This document shows positions 1 to 9,930 of a DNA stretch of 64,000 nt, in pieces. The notes beneath the pieces were generated by a model that saw only the letters and a program-made list of their open reading frames with translations, had not been told where the DNA came from and ran no database searches. The stretch's first letter is position 1. Each line of letters begins with the position of its first letter. A program made the translations under genes and the position numbers. This DNA is from Chryseobacterium sp. (GTDB lineage Bacteria; Bacteroidota; Bacteroidia; Flavobacteriales; Weeksellaceae): the NCBI RefSeq assembly GCF_008831505.1, contig NZ_CP044507.1:2356001-2420000 (forward strand), in the 5' to 3' direction.

Positions 1-24
1 AAATTGATTAAAAATACCAGAAAT

Positions 25-3000
25 ATGAAAAAACATCTACTTATTTTGGTGCTCATGCTTGTTACCGCCTCCAGCCTTTGGGCCCAGAGAGATACCGAGC
101 ATTGGTTTGCGCCTATGAGGGACCGTGCAAGTTCGACGAGTTCGGTTCAAACGCTTTTCCTTTCTACAGATTCCGTGACCCCGTTCCCGGTAAACATTTA
201 CAACAATAACGCTGTAATTGGAACTGTTACAATAAGCAAAGGAAATCCAGGAACCTTCATTGTACCCAAGACGGCAATCGTTGCAACCACCGACGCGGAA
301 TGTATGACAACTTCTACAAAAGGTCTTTACCTGCAGGGTCCAACTCCATTCTATGCCAGTCTCCGTATCTATATTTCTTCTCACGGCGAATTCATTGCAT
401 CTAAGGGAAAAGCCGGAATCGGCACATCCTTCCGTGCAGTTGTAACGCCTAACAATTATGTAACCAGTATTACCAATTTCGTAACCAGCGTTTTGGCTAC
501 TGTAGACAACACCACCGTTACCATAAACGGTTACCAGCCAACTGTAGAGTTTGCCGGTGGAGTTACAGGAGCAGCTTTGCCGAGTATCACGGTAACCCTG
601 AATAAAGGTCAGTCCTATATTGTAGAAGGACCGGGAAATATAGCCGGAAATGCCAATGCATTTTCAGGCGCACTGATAACTTCAGACAAGCCCATTTCCG
701 TAATGAACGGTAATATGAACGGTAATTACGCACTGGGATCTTTTGGAGGGTCAGATATTATCATGGACCAGTCCGTACCCATTGAACGTCTTGGGAAAAC
801 CTTTGTAATCATCAAAGGAAATGCGAACATAGGCACCAATATGGAAGGAGCACTGGTTACTGCAACTGAAGACCAGACCGACATCTTTATTAACGGGTCA
901 CCTACAGCCGCTGCCACTATCAATGCAGGACAGACTTTCCGTGTAATGGACACTAACTTCGTGGACCAGGGAAGCGGACATTTCAACCTTTATATTTCCA
1001 CTACGAAGAATGTATATGTATATCAGCTAATTGGTGGCCGACCGACAGATAACGCCACAGAAGGCTGGAACTATATACCTCCACTGAGCTGTTACCTGCC
1101 CAGGAAAATTGATGAAATCGGTATGGTAAATTATATCACACCTACAAACAACAGTACAAATCTCAGCAACTGGCTGCTGAAGCTTAATATCCTTACAGAA
1201 GCAGGTGCGACCGTAACCATAAACGGTACTCCTCCGCCCGCAGGATCCGGCCCTTTCAACGTTACGGGAACTACAAACTGGGTAACTTATTCTGTGCCTA
1301 ATCCTACAGGAAACATCGCTATTAATTCAAACAAGGCAGTGACCGCGGGAGTTACCGGTGGCTATTCTACAGCAGGTTTCGGTGGTTACTTTGCAGGATT
1401 TTCATCAGTTCCGGCCATCGTGAAGGAAACTGGAGAATGTATTCCCGGAATTGTGCTGGCCGTAGATGATATCTATACTACTTACCAGTGGTTCCTGAAC
1501 GGCAATCCAATTGCAGGTGCCAATACATTTCAATATACTCCTACCGTTCCCGGCGTATATACCTGTACCGTAAGTATTCCCGGATGTGCTCCGGTTACTA
1601 CTCCAGCGTACGAAGTTTTCCCTTGTCCTACAAATACGACACAAACGGTTAATGTGTGTGGTGGAAGACAGTTTACAGTAGCTTTCACAAACTCTACACA
1701 ACCCCTGGATTTAAACTCGATTACCATAACCAACCAACCTGCTAACGGTACGGTAACAGTGAACAATGTTACAGGTACAATTTATTATGTGCCTGCAGCA
1801 GGATATCTGGGCCCGGATACCTTTACTTATGAATTCCAGAGTACTGTACCGACCTTCTTCGACAGCGAAATTGTTACTGTGAATATTAATGTGGTGCTTT
1901 TGGAAACAGATGATGATACAATCACTGCGTGTCCGTACAACGGGGTAGCTACTTACGATCTTACGACAGCTGATGTTTCTGACTATCCATTGGCGACGTT
2001 CAATTATTACCCAACCCTTACAGATGCACAGAACGGAACCAATGAAATCCTGACTCCGGCGGCCTACGTTTCCGCAGCAGGCAGCGTTTTCGTGAAGGTC
2101 ACCACTCCTGAAGGATGTGTGGATTATTCAAAAATTACCCTACTGTTCTATGCACAGCCACAGGTAAATGATGCTACATTACAGTCCTGCTTTATCCCTG
2201 CAGTACCTACCACGGCTATCTTTGACCTTACTACAGCAAATGTAGGCGGCGGTTTGGGCGCGGTGAAAAACTATTTTCCATCCCTGGCTGATGCGGAAAA
2301 CAATACCAATGAGATACAGAATCCTTTCGTATACAATTCCACCAATAATGCGGTGTACGTAAGGGTATATAACAATAACGGATGCTACAGCATCGCAAAG
2401 ATTACATTAACGGTAATTCCTCCTACCTACTCTACAGTTCTACAGGACAAAGAAATTTGTGTTGAGGACCGTACCACTTTGGATGCAGGACCCGGATTTG
2501 ATGCCTACGAATGGAGCAACGGCGCTACTACACAAAGTATTTCCAATGTGTCGGTTGGAGAATATTGGGTAATCCTGACCAAAAATGGTTGTGAAACTTT
2601 ACAGAAAGTAAAAGTGACCAAAGTGCCTGAAGTAGTTATTACCAATATTGACATTACCAATAATACAGTAACACTAACGGTAAAAGGAGGAAAACAGCCT
2701 TACCAATATTCCGCTGACGGAATTAACTGGCAGGACTCCAACGTATTTACCGAAGTACCGCGCGGTCAGAACATTTTCTTTGTAAAAGACGCCTTCAACT
2801 GCGAACCGGTAACTGTTGAAATTACTATCCCTAACCTTATCAACGTGATTACACCTAATGGCGACGGTATCAATGACTATATTGACTATTCTGCGCTTAG
2901 GTACAAGCAGAACCTGACCTTCTCTGTTTATGACAGATATGGCAACAGGGTTCACCTTGCCGACAAGAATAACTTCTACCGTTGGGACGGCAGATTTGCC

Positions 3001-3114
3001 AGCAAGAAGGTAATTACCGGAACTTACTGGTACCATATTACATGGAACGAACCAGACGGAACACAAGCTCCGGTCATGTATAAAGGCTGGATCCTTGTGA
3101 AAAACAGAGAATAA
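25..3114 (+). CDS. Giant secreted IgGFc-binding-like protein with T9SS type B (CHU_C) tail, paralogue 1
   Basis: Predicted 1029-residue protein exported by Sec and then by the type IX secretion system. I start at the ATG at 25 because it opens directly into a signal peptide (MKKHLLILVLMLVTASS..WAQ); an in-frame TTG at 4 would add seven residues. The first half (about 25-470) resembles the IgGFc-binding domain: it has the SLRIYISSHGEF, LNKGQSYIVEG and GGYFAGFSS segments shared by all three tandem paralogues. The middle holds Ig-like and roughly 80-residue modules of the form DLTTA...NYYPTLTDAQNGTNEI...GC. The last 90 residues (NVITPNGDGINDYIDY to GWILVKNRE) match the gliding-motility-associated C-terminal (CHU_C, type B) sorting domain. 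Likely a surface adhesin or matrix protein; the ligand is unknown. Upstream context is outside the window. Confidence 0.85.
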   Translation: MKKHLLILVLMLVTASSLWAQRDTEHWFAPMRDRASSTSSVQTLFLSTDSVTPFPVNIYNNNAVIGTVTISKGNPGTFIVPKTAIVATTDAECMTTSTKGLYLQGPTPFYASLRIYISSHGEFIASKGKAGIGTSFRAVVTPNNYVTSITNFVTSVLATVDNTTVTINGYQPTVEFAGGVTGAALPSITVTLNKGQSYIVEGPGNIAGNANAFSGALITSDKPISVMNGNMNGNYALGSFGGSDIIMDQSVPIERLGKTFVIIKGNANIGTNMEGALVTATEDQTDIFINGSPTAAATINAGQTFRVMDTNFVDQGSGHFNLYISTTKNVYVYQLIGGRPTDNATEGWNYIPPLSCYLPRKIDEIGMVNYITPTNNSTNLSNWLLKLNILTEAGATVTINGTPPPAGSGPFNVTGTTNWVTYSVPNPTGNIAINSNKAVTAGVTGGYSTAGFGGYFAGFSSVPAIVKETGECIPGIVLAVDDIYTTYQWFLNGNPIAGANTFQYTPTVPGVYTCTVSIPGCAPVTTPAYEVFPCPTNTTQTVNVCGGRQFTVAFTNSTQPLDLNSITITNQPANGTVTVNNVTGTIYYVPAAGYLGPDTFTYEFQSTVPTFFDSEIVTVNINVVLLETDDDTITACPYNGVATYDLTTADVSDYPLATFNYYPTLTDAQNGTNEILTPAAYVSAAGSVFVKVTTPEGCVDYSKITLLFYAQPQVNDATLQSCFIPAVPTTAIFDLTTANVGGGLGAVKNYFPSLADAENNTNEIQNPFVYNSTNNAVYVRVYNNNGCYSIAKITLTVIPPTYSTVLQDKEICVEDRTTLDAGPGFDAYEWSNGATTQSISNVSVGEYWVILTKNGCETLQKVKVTKVPEVVITNIDITNNTVTLTVKGGKQPYQYSADGINWQDSNVFTEVPRGQNIFFVKDAFNCEPVTVEITIPNLINVITPNGDGINDYIDYSALRYKQNLTFSVYDRYGNRVHLADKNNFYRWDGRFASKKVITGTYWYHITWNEPDGTQAPVMYKGWILVKNRE

Positions 3115-3138
3115 ATTTTATTCAAAGAATTCATTTTA

Positions 3139-3165
3139 AACACGGCAATTTTGCCGTGTTTTTTA
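3139..3165 (+). terminator. Intrinsic terminator after paralogue 1
   Basis: AACACGGCAA at 3139-3148 pairs with TTGCCGTGTT at 3151-3160, followed by a T run. It separates paralogue 1 from paralogue 2 transcriptionally. Confidence 0.85.
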
Positions 3166-3206
3166 TTGCCGGTGAGAGAACAGGCGGAAACTTCGCATAA
3201 AATTTC

Positions 3207-3214
3207 TAAATTTG
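3207..3214 (+). promoter_or_regulatory. Bacteroidetes -7 element for paralogue 2
   Basis: TAAATTTG matches the TAnnTTTG -7 consensus 23 nt before the ATG at 3238. No clear -33 TTG at the usual distance. Confidence 0.5.
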
Positions 3215-3237
3215 TAAATATTTAAAATCCAGTAAAA

Positions 3238-6200
3238 ATGAAAAAACAATTACTCCTTTTCTTTCTTCTGGTACTTTCGTTAGGGAATCTCCGTGCACAG
3301 TTTGATACTGATCATTACATTGCGCCCTATTTTGCAAGTACCACCGGCTATACGCACGGACTTTACTTTTCAACAAAATCAACTACGCCATTTAACGTAG
3401 AAATCTATAACAACGGCACGGTAGTGCACACGATTACAGGTTTGAGCAAAAACAATCCTCAGGTCTGGATTATGACTACTGCACAAGCTCAGCAATATAT
3501 TTTTGCAAGTGCAGACGCAGATGCACTGGTTGTTACCAACCGCGGACTTTATACAAAAGCAGTGGGCACAGCCAATGATATGCGCTATTTTGTTTCGTTG
3601 AGACTCAGACAGTCAGCGCATGGTGAATTCCTTACCTCAAAAGGAAAAGCGGGACTTGGTCTTCAGTTTTATGCGGCACCTGCCCCACTGACTTACAACT
3701 CGTCTTCAATGAACTTTACTGCGGGAGTTCTGGCTACGGAAAATAATACAACTGTTACCGTAAGCGGATATAATGCGGGCATTAGGTTTGTAAACGGACC
3801 TGCTGCCAATACACCACCTTCTTATACATTTACACTGAACAAAGGTCAGTCTGTTCTTATTGCCGGAGAAGCTAATTTCGCCGCAAACCAGACAGGCTTC
3901 ATTGGTGCCAAAATTACTGCGGATAAACCTATTTCCATGACCAATGGTAATGCCAACGGCATGTTCGGTACCGCCAATACCACTTCAGGTTCCGATCTCA
4001 TCCTGGACCAAAGTGTCCCGGTAGAAAGGCTGGGTAATACCTTTGCCATGGTGCGGAGTTTAACTTACCTGGCAGACGCTTCAAACGTAGAAGGCGGACT
4101 TGTAGTAGCTAAGGAAGACAATACACAGATTTTCCTGAACGGCTCGGCTACAGCAGCGGCAACAATCAACGAAGGTGAGTATTACCGAATCCTAAGCAAC
4201 AACTACATTAACCAGGGTAATAATCATTACAATATGTACATCAGTACTTCCAAGCCGGTTTATCTTTACCAGCTTTTGGGAACAGGTACTTCTGCTGCCG
4301 GTACCAATACGGCAGGATATAACTATATACCGCCATTGAGCTGCTATATGCCGCGCGAAGTGGACGAAATTGGCTTCATTAACCAGATGCCGAGTCATAC
4401 CGGCTCCATCAATATGAAACTTAACATTCTGACGGAATCAGGTGCTACAGTAACCGTGAATGGTGTTACACCAACAGCTGTTCAGGGTCCTTATCCTGTT
4501 ACAGGGAATCCTAACTGGGTTTCTTATGATGTTCCCAACGTAACCGGAAATCTTACGATCGTTTCCAACAAGGCGCTTACTGCCGGTATCAACGGAGGAT
4601 ATTCTACGGCCGGATACGGAGGGTATTTCGCTGGGTTTTCTTCTGTACCTGCTATTGTAAAGCAAACAGGCGAGTGTATACCGGGTCTTATTCTTGCTGT
4701 AGATGATATTTATGAAACCTATCAGTGGTTCCTGAACGGAAACCCTATCGCAGGTGCAAATACTTTCCAGTATAGCCCTACGGTACCGGGTGTCTATACC
4801 TGTACAGTAAGTATTTCGGGATGTGCTCCTGTAACTACACCTGAGTATGAAGTTTTCCCATGTCCTGTAAATACAACACTTGATGTTAATGTTTGCGGCG
4901 GAAGGACTTTTGATGTTGAATTCAGCAGCTCTACACAAACAGTGGACCTCAATTCCATTGTGATTACCAGCCAACCGGCAAACGGTACCGTGGCTGTTGA
5001 TAATTTAAACGGAACCATCACCTACACGCCAAATGCGGGTTATTTAGGGCCGGATACTTTTACTTACGCTTTCCAAAGTACAGTTCCTGTTTTCTTTGAC
5101 AGCGAATCTGTAACAGTAAATATCAATGTCGTTCTGCTGGAAACAACAGATGATGCGCTGATTGCCTGTCCGTTTAACGGCGTGGCAACCTATGACCTTA
5201 CCACCACGGATGTTACCAATTATCCGGGAGCTGCATTTAATTACTATCCGACTCTTACAGATGCGCAGAACGGTACGAATGAAATCCTGGTACCAGCTGC
5301 CTATGTGTCAGCAGCAGGAAATGTTTTTGTTAAAGTAACCACACCCGAAGGATGTGTGGACTATGCCACAATCACACTGTCATTCTATGACCAGCCCGCA
5401 TTAAATGATGCGGTAATGGAGTCATGCTTTATTGCGAGCTCACCGGTTACAGGAGAATTTGACCTTAGTACTGCGAATGTCGGAGGCGGAATTGGAGCTA
5501 CCAAACACTATTTCCCATCCCTGACCGATGCACTTAACAACACCAATCAGATCCAGAATCCGTTTGTTTACCTGAGTTCAAGCACAGAGGTCTTCGTACG
5601 GGTTTATACCGCCAACGGCTGTTACGGAATCGCCAAGATTACTCTTAATGTAATTCTGCCAAACTACTCCTCCGTACTTCAGGATAAAGTGATCTGTATT
5701 GAAGATAAAACCACACTAGATGCAGGCCCCGGTTTTGAAGCTTATGAGTGGAGCACAGGTGCTACAACACAAACAATCTCCAACGTGGGTGTAGGTGAAT
5801 ATTGGGTAATACTCACCACGGACGGATGTAAAACCAAGCAAACCGTTAGGGTTCATAAGGCTCCGGAAGTAATCATCAATAACATTGATATCAATAACAA
5901 TACGGTAACCTTAACAGTGACAGGCGGGCAGCTTCCATACCAGTATTCTGCTGACGGGATAAACTGGCAGGATTCCAATATCTTCACTGAAGTACCGAGA
6001 GGTCAGAATACTTTCTATGTGAAAGATGCGCTGGATTGTGTACCGGTTGCAGTGGAAATTACTGTTCCTAATCTGGTGAACGTGATTACGCCAAATTCAG
6101 ACGGCGTTAATGATTATGTGGATTATTCAGCACTGCGTTATAAGAAAAACCTGACTTTCTCCGTATATGACAGATATGGAATCAAAGTTCACGAGGGAAA

Positions 6201-6351
6201 TAAAAATAACGACTACCGCTGGGACGGACGTGTGGCCGACAAGAAGGTTAGCACAGGAACTTACTGGTACCATATTTCATGGACTGAGCCGGATGCCACC
6301 TCTGCTCCGGTAACTTACAAAGGATGGATACTTGTAAAGAACAGAGAATAA
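3238..6351 (+). CDS. Giant secreted IgGFc-binding-like protein with T9SS type B tail, paralogue 2
   Basis: 1037 residues, colinear with paralogue 1 along its whole length and very close to it from about residue 490 onward (shared VDDIYxTYQWFLNGNPIAG and VLLET..D stretches). Signal peptide MKKQLLLFFLLVLSLGNLRAQ. The IgGFc-binding-like front (about 25-480) is more diverged than the middle modules and the type B sorting tail (NVITPNSDGVNDYVDY ... GWILVKNRE). This pattern of a variable front and a conserved back suggests the exposed domain changes while the stalk and secretion signal are kept. It has its own -7 motif and its own terminator, so it is probably expressed independently of its neighbours. 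Confidence 0.85.
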   Translation: MKKQLLLFFLLVLSLGNLRAQFDTDHYIAPYFASTTGYTHGLYFSTKSTTPFNVEIYNNGTVVHTITGLSKNNPQVWIMTTAQAQQYIFASADADALVVTNRGLYTKAVGTANDMRYFVSLRLRQSAHGEFLTSKGKAGLGLQFYAAPAPLTYNSSSMNFTAGVLATENNTTVTVSGYNAGIRFVNGPAANTPPSYTFTLNKGQSVLIAGEANFAANQTGFIGAKITADKPISMTNGNANGMFGTANTTSGSDLILDQSVPVERLGNTFAMVRSLTYLADASNVEGGLVVAKEDNTQIFLNGSATAAATINEGEYYRILSNNYINQGNNHYNMYISTSKPVYLYQLLGTGTSAAGTNTAGYNYIPPLSCYMPREVDEIGFINQMPSHTGSINMKLNILTESGATVTVNGVTPTAVQGPYPVTGNPNWVSYDVPNVTGNLTIVSNKALTAGINGGYSTAGYGGYFAGFSSVPAIVKQTGECIPGLILAVDDIYETYQWFLNGNPIAGANTFQYSPTVPGVYTCTVSISGCAPVTTPEYEVFPCPVNTTLDVNVCGGRTFDVEFSSSTQTVDLNSIVITSQPANGTVAVDNLNGTITYTPNAGYLGPDTFTYAFQSTVPVFFDSESVTVNINVVLLETTDDALIACPFNGVATYDLTTTDVTNYPGAAFNYYPTLTDAQNGTNEILVPAAYVSAAGNVFVKVTTPEGCVDYATITLSFYDQPALNDAVMESCFIASSPVTGEFDLSTANVGGGIGATKHYFPSLTDALNNTNQIQNPFVYLSSSTEVFVRVYTANGCYGIAKITLNVILPNYSSVLQDKVICIEDKTTLDAGPGFEAYEWSTGATTQTISNVGVGEYWVILTTDGCKTKQTVRVHKAPEVIINNIDINNNTVTLTVTGGQLPYQYSADGINWQDSNIFTEVPRGQNTFYVKDALDCVPVAVEITVPNLVNVITPNSDGVNDYVDYSALRYKKNLTFSVYDRYGIKVHEGNKNNDYRWDGRVADKKVSTGTYWYHISWTEPDATSAPVTYKGWILVKNRE

Positions 6352-6372
6352 ATTAATCATTTACATTATAAG

Positions 6373-6400
6373 AACACGGCAGACTTGCCGTGTTTTTTTT
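6373..6400 (+). terminator. Intrinsic terminator after paralogue 2
   Basis: AACACGGCA and TGCCGTGTT arms around a short loop, then eight Ts. Its stem sequence is nearly the same as that after paralogue 1, so the duplicated unit included the terminator. Confidence 0.85.
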
Positions 6401-6410
6401 GCTTAAAACA

Positions 6411-6441
6411 TTGAGAATGATATATATAATTTCTAAATTTG
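6411..6441 (+). promoter_or_regulatory. Promoter of paralogue 3 (-33 TTG / -7 TAAATTTG)
   Basis: TTG at 6411-6413, a 20-nt spacer, then TAAATTTG at 6434-6441: both boxes of the Bacteroidetes housekeeping promoter at the expected distance. The ATG I use follows at 6461. Confidence 0.65.
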
Positions 6442-6460
6442 TATGACATCCATCATTTCA

Positions 6461-9400
6461 ATGAAAAAAATTCTATCTCTTTTCCTTGTATTTCTGATGT
6501 TTTCATCTGTATCTGCCCAGCTGGACCGGGAGCACTGGTTTGCTCCGATGGTAGACCGGACCGGTAATCCTAACCCGTTTCAAAAGCTGTATTTATCAAC
6601 CAACAGGACCATACCATTTCCGGTAAGCATCTTCAATAATAATGTTCTGATAGGTACCGTAACAATAAGCAAAGGCAATCCACAGAAATTTGATGTCCCC
6701 AGGAATTTTATTATAACAACCCTTCAATCCGATCTTTTTACACCTATAACAAAAGGACTTCATGTTTCAGCAGAATTTCCTTTCTATGCCAACCTTCGCT
6801 TCTCCGTGTACAATCATGCCGAGATTGTAACCTCAAAAGGAATCTCATCCACAGGAACAACATTCTATACTGCAACAGCACCCATCACTGTACAGAATCC
6901 GATCCTCAATTTTATGACGAGCATCCTGGCCACTGAGGACAATACAAGCGTAACTGTCTCGGGCTATGCGTCCACAGTTCAGTTTTCGAACGGTACCACG
7001 GGTGCCGCAAACCCAACGATGACCTTTGTGCTGAATAAAGGCCAGTCCTATATCATTGAAGGGAAAGGCGAGATTTCTTCAAATTCCGACTCTTTCATCG
7101 GCAGCAAGATTGTAGCATCAAAACCTGTGAACGTGACCAACGGTAACTTCAACGGACAGTATGCGGGCGCACACCCTCTCAGTTCAGATATACTTATGGA
7201 CCAATCCATTCCCACCAATCAGTTGGGCAATAATTTTGCGCTCGTGAAAGGAAACGGTACCATTGGGTCCAACATGGAAGGCGCCCTGGTCATCGCCACT
7301 CAAAACAATACGCAGGTATTTCTGAATAATGAAACTGTGGCCGCAGCCGTGCTGAACGAAGGTGACTACTACGTTGTACCGGATACAAAGTATGTTCTGC
7401 AGGGAAACAATCATTACAACCTCTATATCACTACTACGCAAAATGCCTATGTCTATCAGTTGCTTTCCGGTATCGACAATGGGGGCAATACCGTAGCCAC
7501 CGGAGGCTTTAACTTCATTCCGGCATTAAACTGCTATCTCCCCAAACAGATTGATGAACTTGGGTTTATTGATGAAAATGAAGTATTCTCCAATGCTAAT
7601 CCGGCCGGTATTCTCAATGTACCTACAAAACTCAACCTTATTACGGAAACGGGTGCCAACGTGCTGGTTAACGGTACAGCTCCGCCCGCAGGCACGGGAC
7701 CTTTCCCAATGACCGGCACCACAAACTGGGTAACCTACGGAATCCCTAACGTAACCGGAAATATTACAGTAAATTCCAACAAGGCCATCACCGCCGGAAT
7801 CAATGCCGGCAGTGATGCTGTAGGATACGGTGGTTTCTTCGCAGGCTTCCCTACACAACCGGTTATACTCACTTCCGGAACCAGTTGTATCCCCGGCCTT
7901 GTTCTTACCGTAGACCCCGTAATATATGACTCGTACCAGTGGCTCCTGAACGGAACGCCCATACCTGGTGCCACCTCACCCTCCATTTCACCCGTGCAGC
8001 CGGGTTACTATACGGCGTCCGTAACCATGGGAAGTTGCGTACCTCTGGTGACCACCCCCTATAAAGTGGAGAAATGTATGGTGAACTCGTCTGTGGTCTA
8101 TAATATATGTTCGTCGCAAAATATTACACCTGCTTTTTCCGCGGTTACGATTCCCCAAACTGTGGTTGCGGCAACAGTTGCCGTTACAGTTCCTCCCACC
8201 TTGGGTACGGTAAGCATTAATGCTGCCACCGGCCAGCTTACCTATACAGCTAATAATCCGGGTGTTACAGCAACTGATACTTTTACTTATACATTCTGCG
8301 GAAGTGATCCGGATTTTCCGGAGTGTGAGACCGTCACAGTAACCATAAACATCGCCCAGATCCCGGTAAATAATGTTACCCTGAATGCCTGCAGCGGTCC
8401 AAACGGGCTGGGCACCTATAACCTGACGCTTGCACAGGTGACCACGCAGTCCCCGGTAACCGTTACGTACTATCCTACCCTGGCCGATGCACAAATCGAG
8501 AATGCCGCCGCGCTTATTTCGGATCCAACTAATTACAGCTCAGCTGCGGGCGTCACCGTTTATGCAGTAGTAAGATCTCCGGAAGGCTGTAAAAGTATTG
8601 CAAATATCATCCTGGGACTTTTCCCCCTGGCCACCGTTGCAGACTATACCGGAACTTTTTGTGATGAAAATCTGGACGGTATCTTTGAAGTAAATCTAAG
8701 CACCGTAACTGCACAGGTTCTTCCGAATGCAGCCTATTTCAGTGTGAGTTACTACGCCTCTCTGGCTGATGCAAACGCAGGTGGAGCTAACAGTCTGCCG
8801 AATAACTGGACTTATACCTCAAATACAACAATATACATCCGCGTGAACTCCCCCGACGGTTGCCCACCGGTGATCAAGGCACTTAATTTTATAGCCGGTA
8901 CACCTTTGCCGCTGCTAATCAATTCAAACCTGCAGACAATCTGTGATGACGATTTGGATGGTGCGAAAGATATAAATCTCACGGCCTATCTCCCCAACTT
9001 CACGACCGACCCACAGGTCACCGCTACCTTCCACTCCACTCTTGCGGATGCCCAGAATGACAGTAACGCACTACCAATTCCTGTGACGGTGACGGGCACT
9101 CAGACTTTCTACATACGGTTCGAAAAATCAGGTGCCTGTCCCGCAACTGCTTCCCTGACCATTACCGTCAAAACACCCAAGACATCGGACCAGCTTGCAG
9201 ATGCCGTAATTTGTCCAGACGGTACCACGGTACTGGACGCAGGTCCCGGCTTCGACAGCTATCTGTGGAGCAACGGTGCTACCTCTCAAACTATTACAGT
9301 AGGCACAGGAACCTATTGGGTAGACCTCACCTTCAACGGCTGTGTTTACCGCCAGACCGCAACAGTCACTGCTTCAGAACTGCCCGAAATTACAGGGATA

Positions 9401-9883
9401 GACATCAAGGATAATACGGTGACCATTACGGTAAGCGGCGGTACGCCACCTTACCAGTACTCACTGGACGGTCTGACCTGGCAGACATCAAATGTTTTTA
9501 ACGGAATCAGCAGAGGAACGTATACCGTCTATGTGAAGGATGCTTTGGACTGCGGAATAGTGACCCGACAGTTTGCCTTCATCAACCTAATCAATGCAAT
9601 CACGCCAAATGACGACGGTTTTAATGATGCCATCGATTATTCCGAACTGCTGACCAAGGAAGACCCTGTCTTCAGAATCTTTGACCGTTATGGTGCAGAA
9701 GTTTTCCGCGGAACCCCGGCTAACCGTTTCCGCTGGGACGGTAAAACCTCACCTACCCGTCACGTGAGCACGGGCACCTATTGGTATATTTTGCAGTGGC
9801 GTGAATTCGGTTCTCCCACCACACTTCATTACACCAGCTGGCTGCTGGTAAAAAACAGAATGGGTAACATCTTCAAAGAATAA
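6461..9883 (+). CDS. Giant secreted IgGFc-binding-like protein with T9SS type B tail, paralogue 3
   Basis: 1140 residues, the longest of the three tandem paralogues. An in-frame ATG at 6443 lies 1 nt after the -7 box, so I prefer the ATG at 6461, which begins a signal peptide (MKKILSLFLVFLMFSSVSAQ). Front half IgGFc-binding-like (LRFSVYNHAEIVTSKG, LNKGQSYIIEG, GYGGFFAGF). The middle has one extra module relative to the other two, with repeats of TFCDENLDGIFEVNLS and TICDDDLDGAKDINLT type. The type B sorting tail (NAITPNDDGFNDAIDY) ends in SWLLVKNR but then carries eight extra residues, MGNIFKE plus the residue before it, not present in its sisters. Base use looks the same as its neighbours. 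Confidence 0.84.
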   Translation: MKKILSLFLVFLMFSSVSAQLDREHWFAPMVDRTGNPNPFQKLYLSTNRTIPFPVSIFNNNVLIGTVTISKGNPQKFDVPRNFIITTLQSDLFTPITKGLHVSAEFPFYANLRFSVYNHAEIVTSKGISSTGTTFYTATAPITVQNPILNFMTSILATEDNTSVTVSGYASTVQFSNGTTGAANPTMTFVLNKGQSYIIEGKGEISSNSDSFIGSKIVASKPVNVTNGNFNGQYAGAHPLSSDILMDQSIPTNQLGNNFALVKGNGTIGSNMEGALVIATQNNTQVFLNNETVAAAVLNEGDYYVVPDTKYVLQGNNHYNLYITTTQNAYVYQLLSGIDNGGNTVATGGFNFIPALNCYLPKQIDELGFIDENEVFSNANPAGILNVPTKLNLITETGANVLVNGTAPPAGTGPFPMTGTTNWVTYGIPNVTGNITVNSNKAITAGINAGSDAVGYGGFFAGFPTQPVILTSGTSCIPGLVLTVDPVIYDSYQWLLNGTPIPGATSPSISPVQPGYYTASVTMGSCVPLVTTPYKVEKCMVNSSVVYNICSSQNITPAFSAVTIPQTVVAATVAVTVPPTLGTVSINAATGQLTYTANNPGVTATDTFTYTFCGSDPDFPECETVTVTINIAQIPVNNVTLNACSGPNGLGTYNLTLAQVTTQSPVTVTYYPTLADAQIENAAALISDPTNYSSAAGVTVYAVVRSPEGCKSIANIILGLFPLATVADYTGTFCDENLDGIFEVNLSTVTAQVLPNAAYFSVSYYASLADANAGGANSLPNNWTYTSNTTIYIRVNSPDGCPPVIKALNFIAGTPLPLLINSNLQTICDDDLDGAKDINLTAYLPNFTTDPQVTATFHSTLADAQNDSNALPIPVTVTGTQTFYIRFEKSGACPATASLTITVKTPKTSDQLADAVICPDGTTVLDAGPGFDSYLWSNGATSQTITVGTGTYWVDLTFNGCVYRQTATVTASELPEITGIDIKDNTVTITVSGGTPPYQYSLDGLTWQTSNVFNGISRGTYTVYVKDALDCGIVTRQFAFINLINAITPNDDGFNDAIDYSELLTKEDPVFRIFDRYGAEVFRGTPANRFRWDGKTSPTRHVSTGTYWYILQWREFGSPTTLHYTSWLLVKNRMGNIFKE

Positions 9884-9894
9884 AGCAAAAGAAA

Positions 9895-9915
9895 AAGGCA
9901 CCTCTGTGGTGCCTT
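9895..9915 (-). terminator. Terminator hairpin between convergent genes
   Basis: AAGGCACC at 9895-9902 pairs with GGTGCCTT at 9908-9915. On the minus strand it is followed by a T-rich tract (positions 9894-9880), so it fits best as the end of the 9931-10497 gene, though it also lies just after paralogue 3. Confidence 0.65.
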
Positions 9916-9930
9916 GCCTGTATTAAAACC

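Noticed and set aside
4438-4974. 178-residue minus-strand frame inside paralogue 2
   Set aside because: Shadow of the giant secreted protein in the opposite strand; no independent features.
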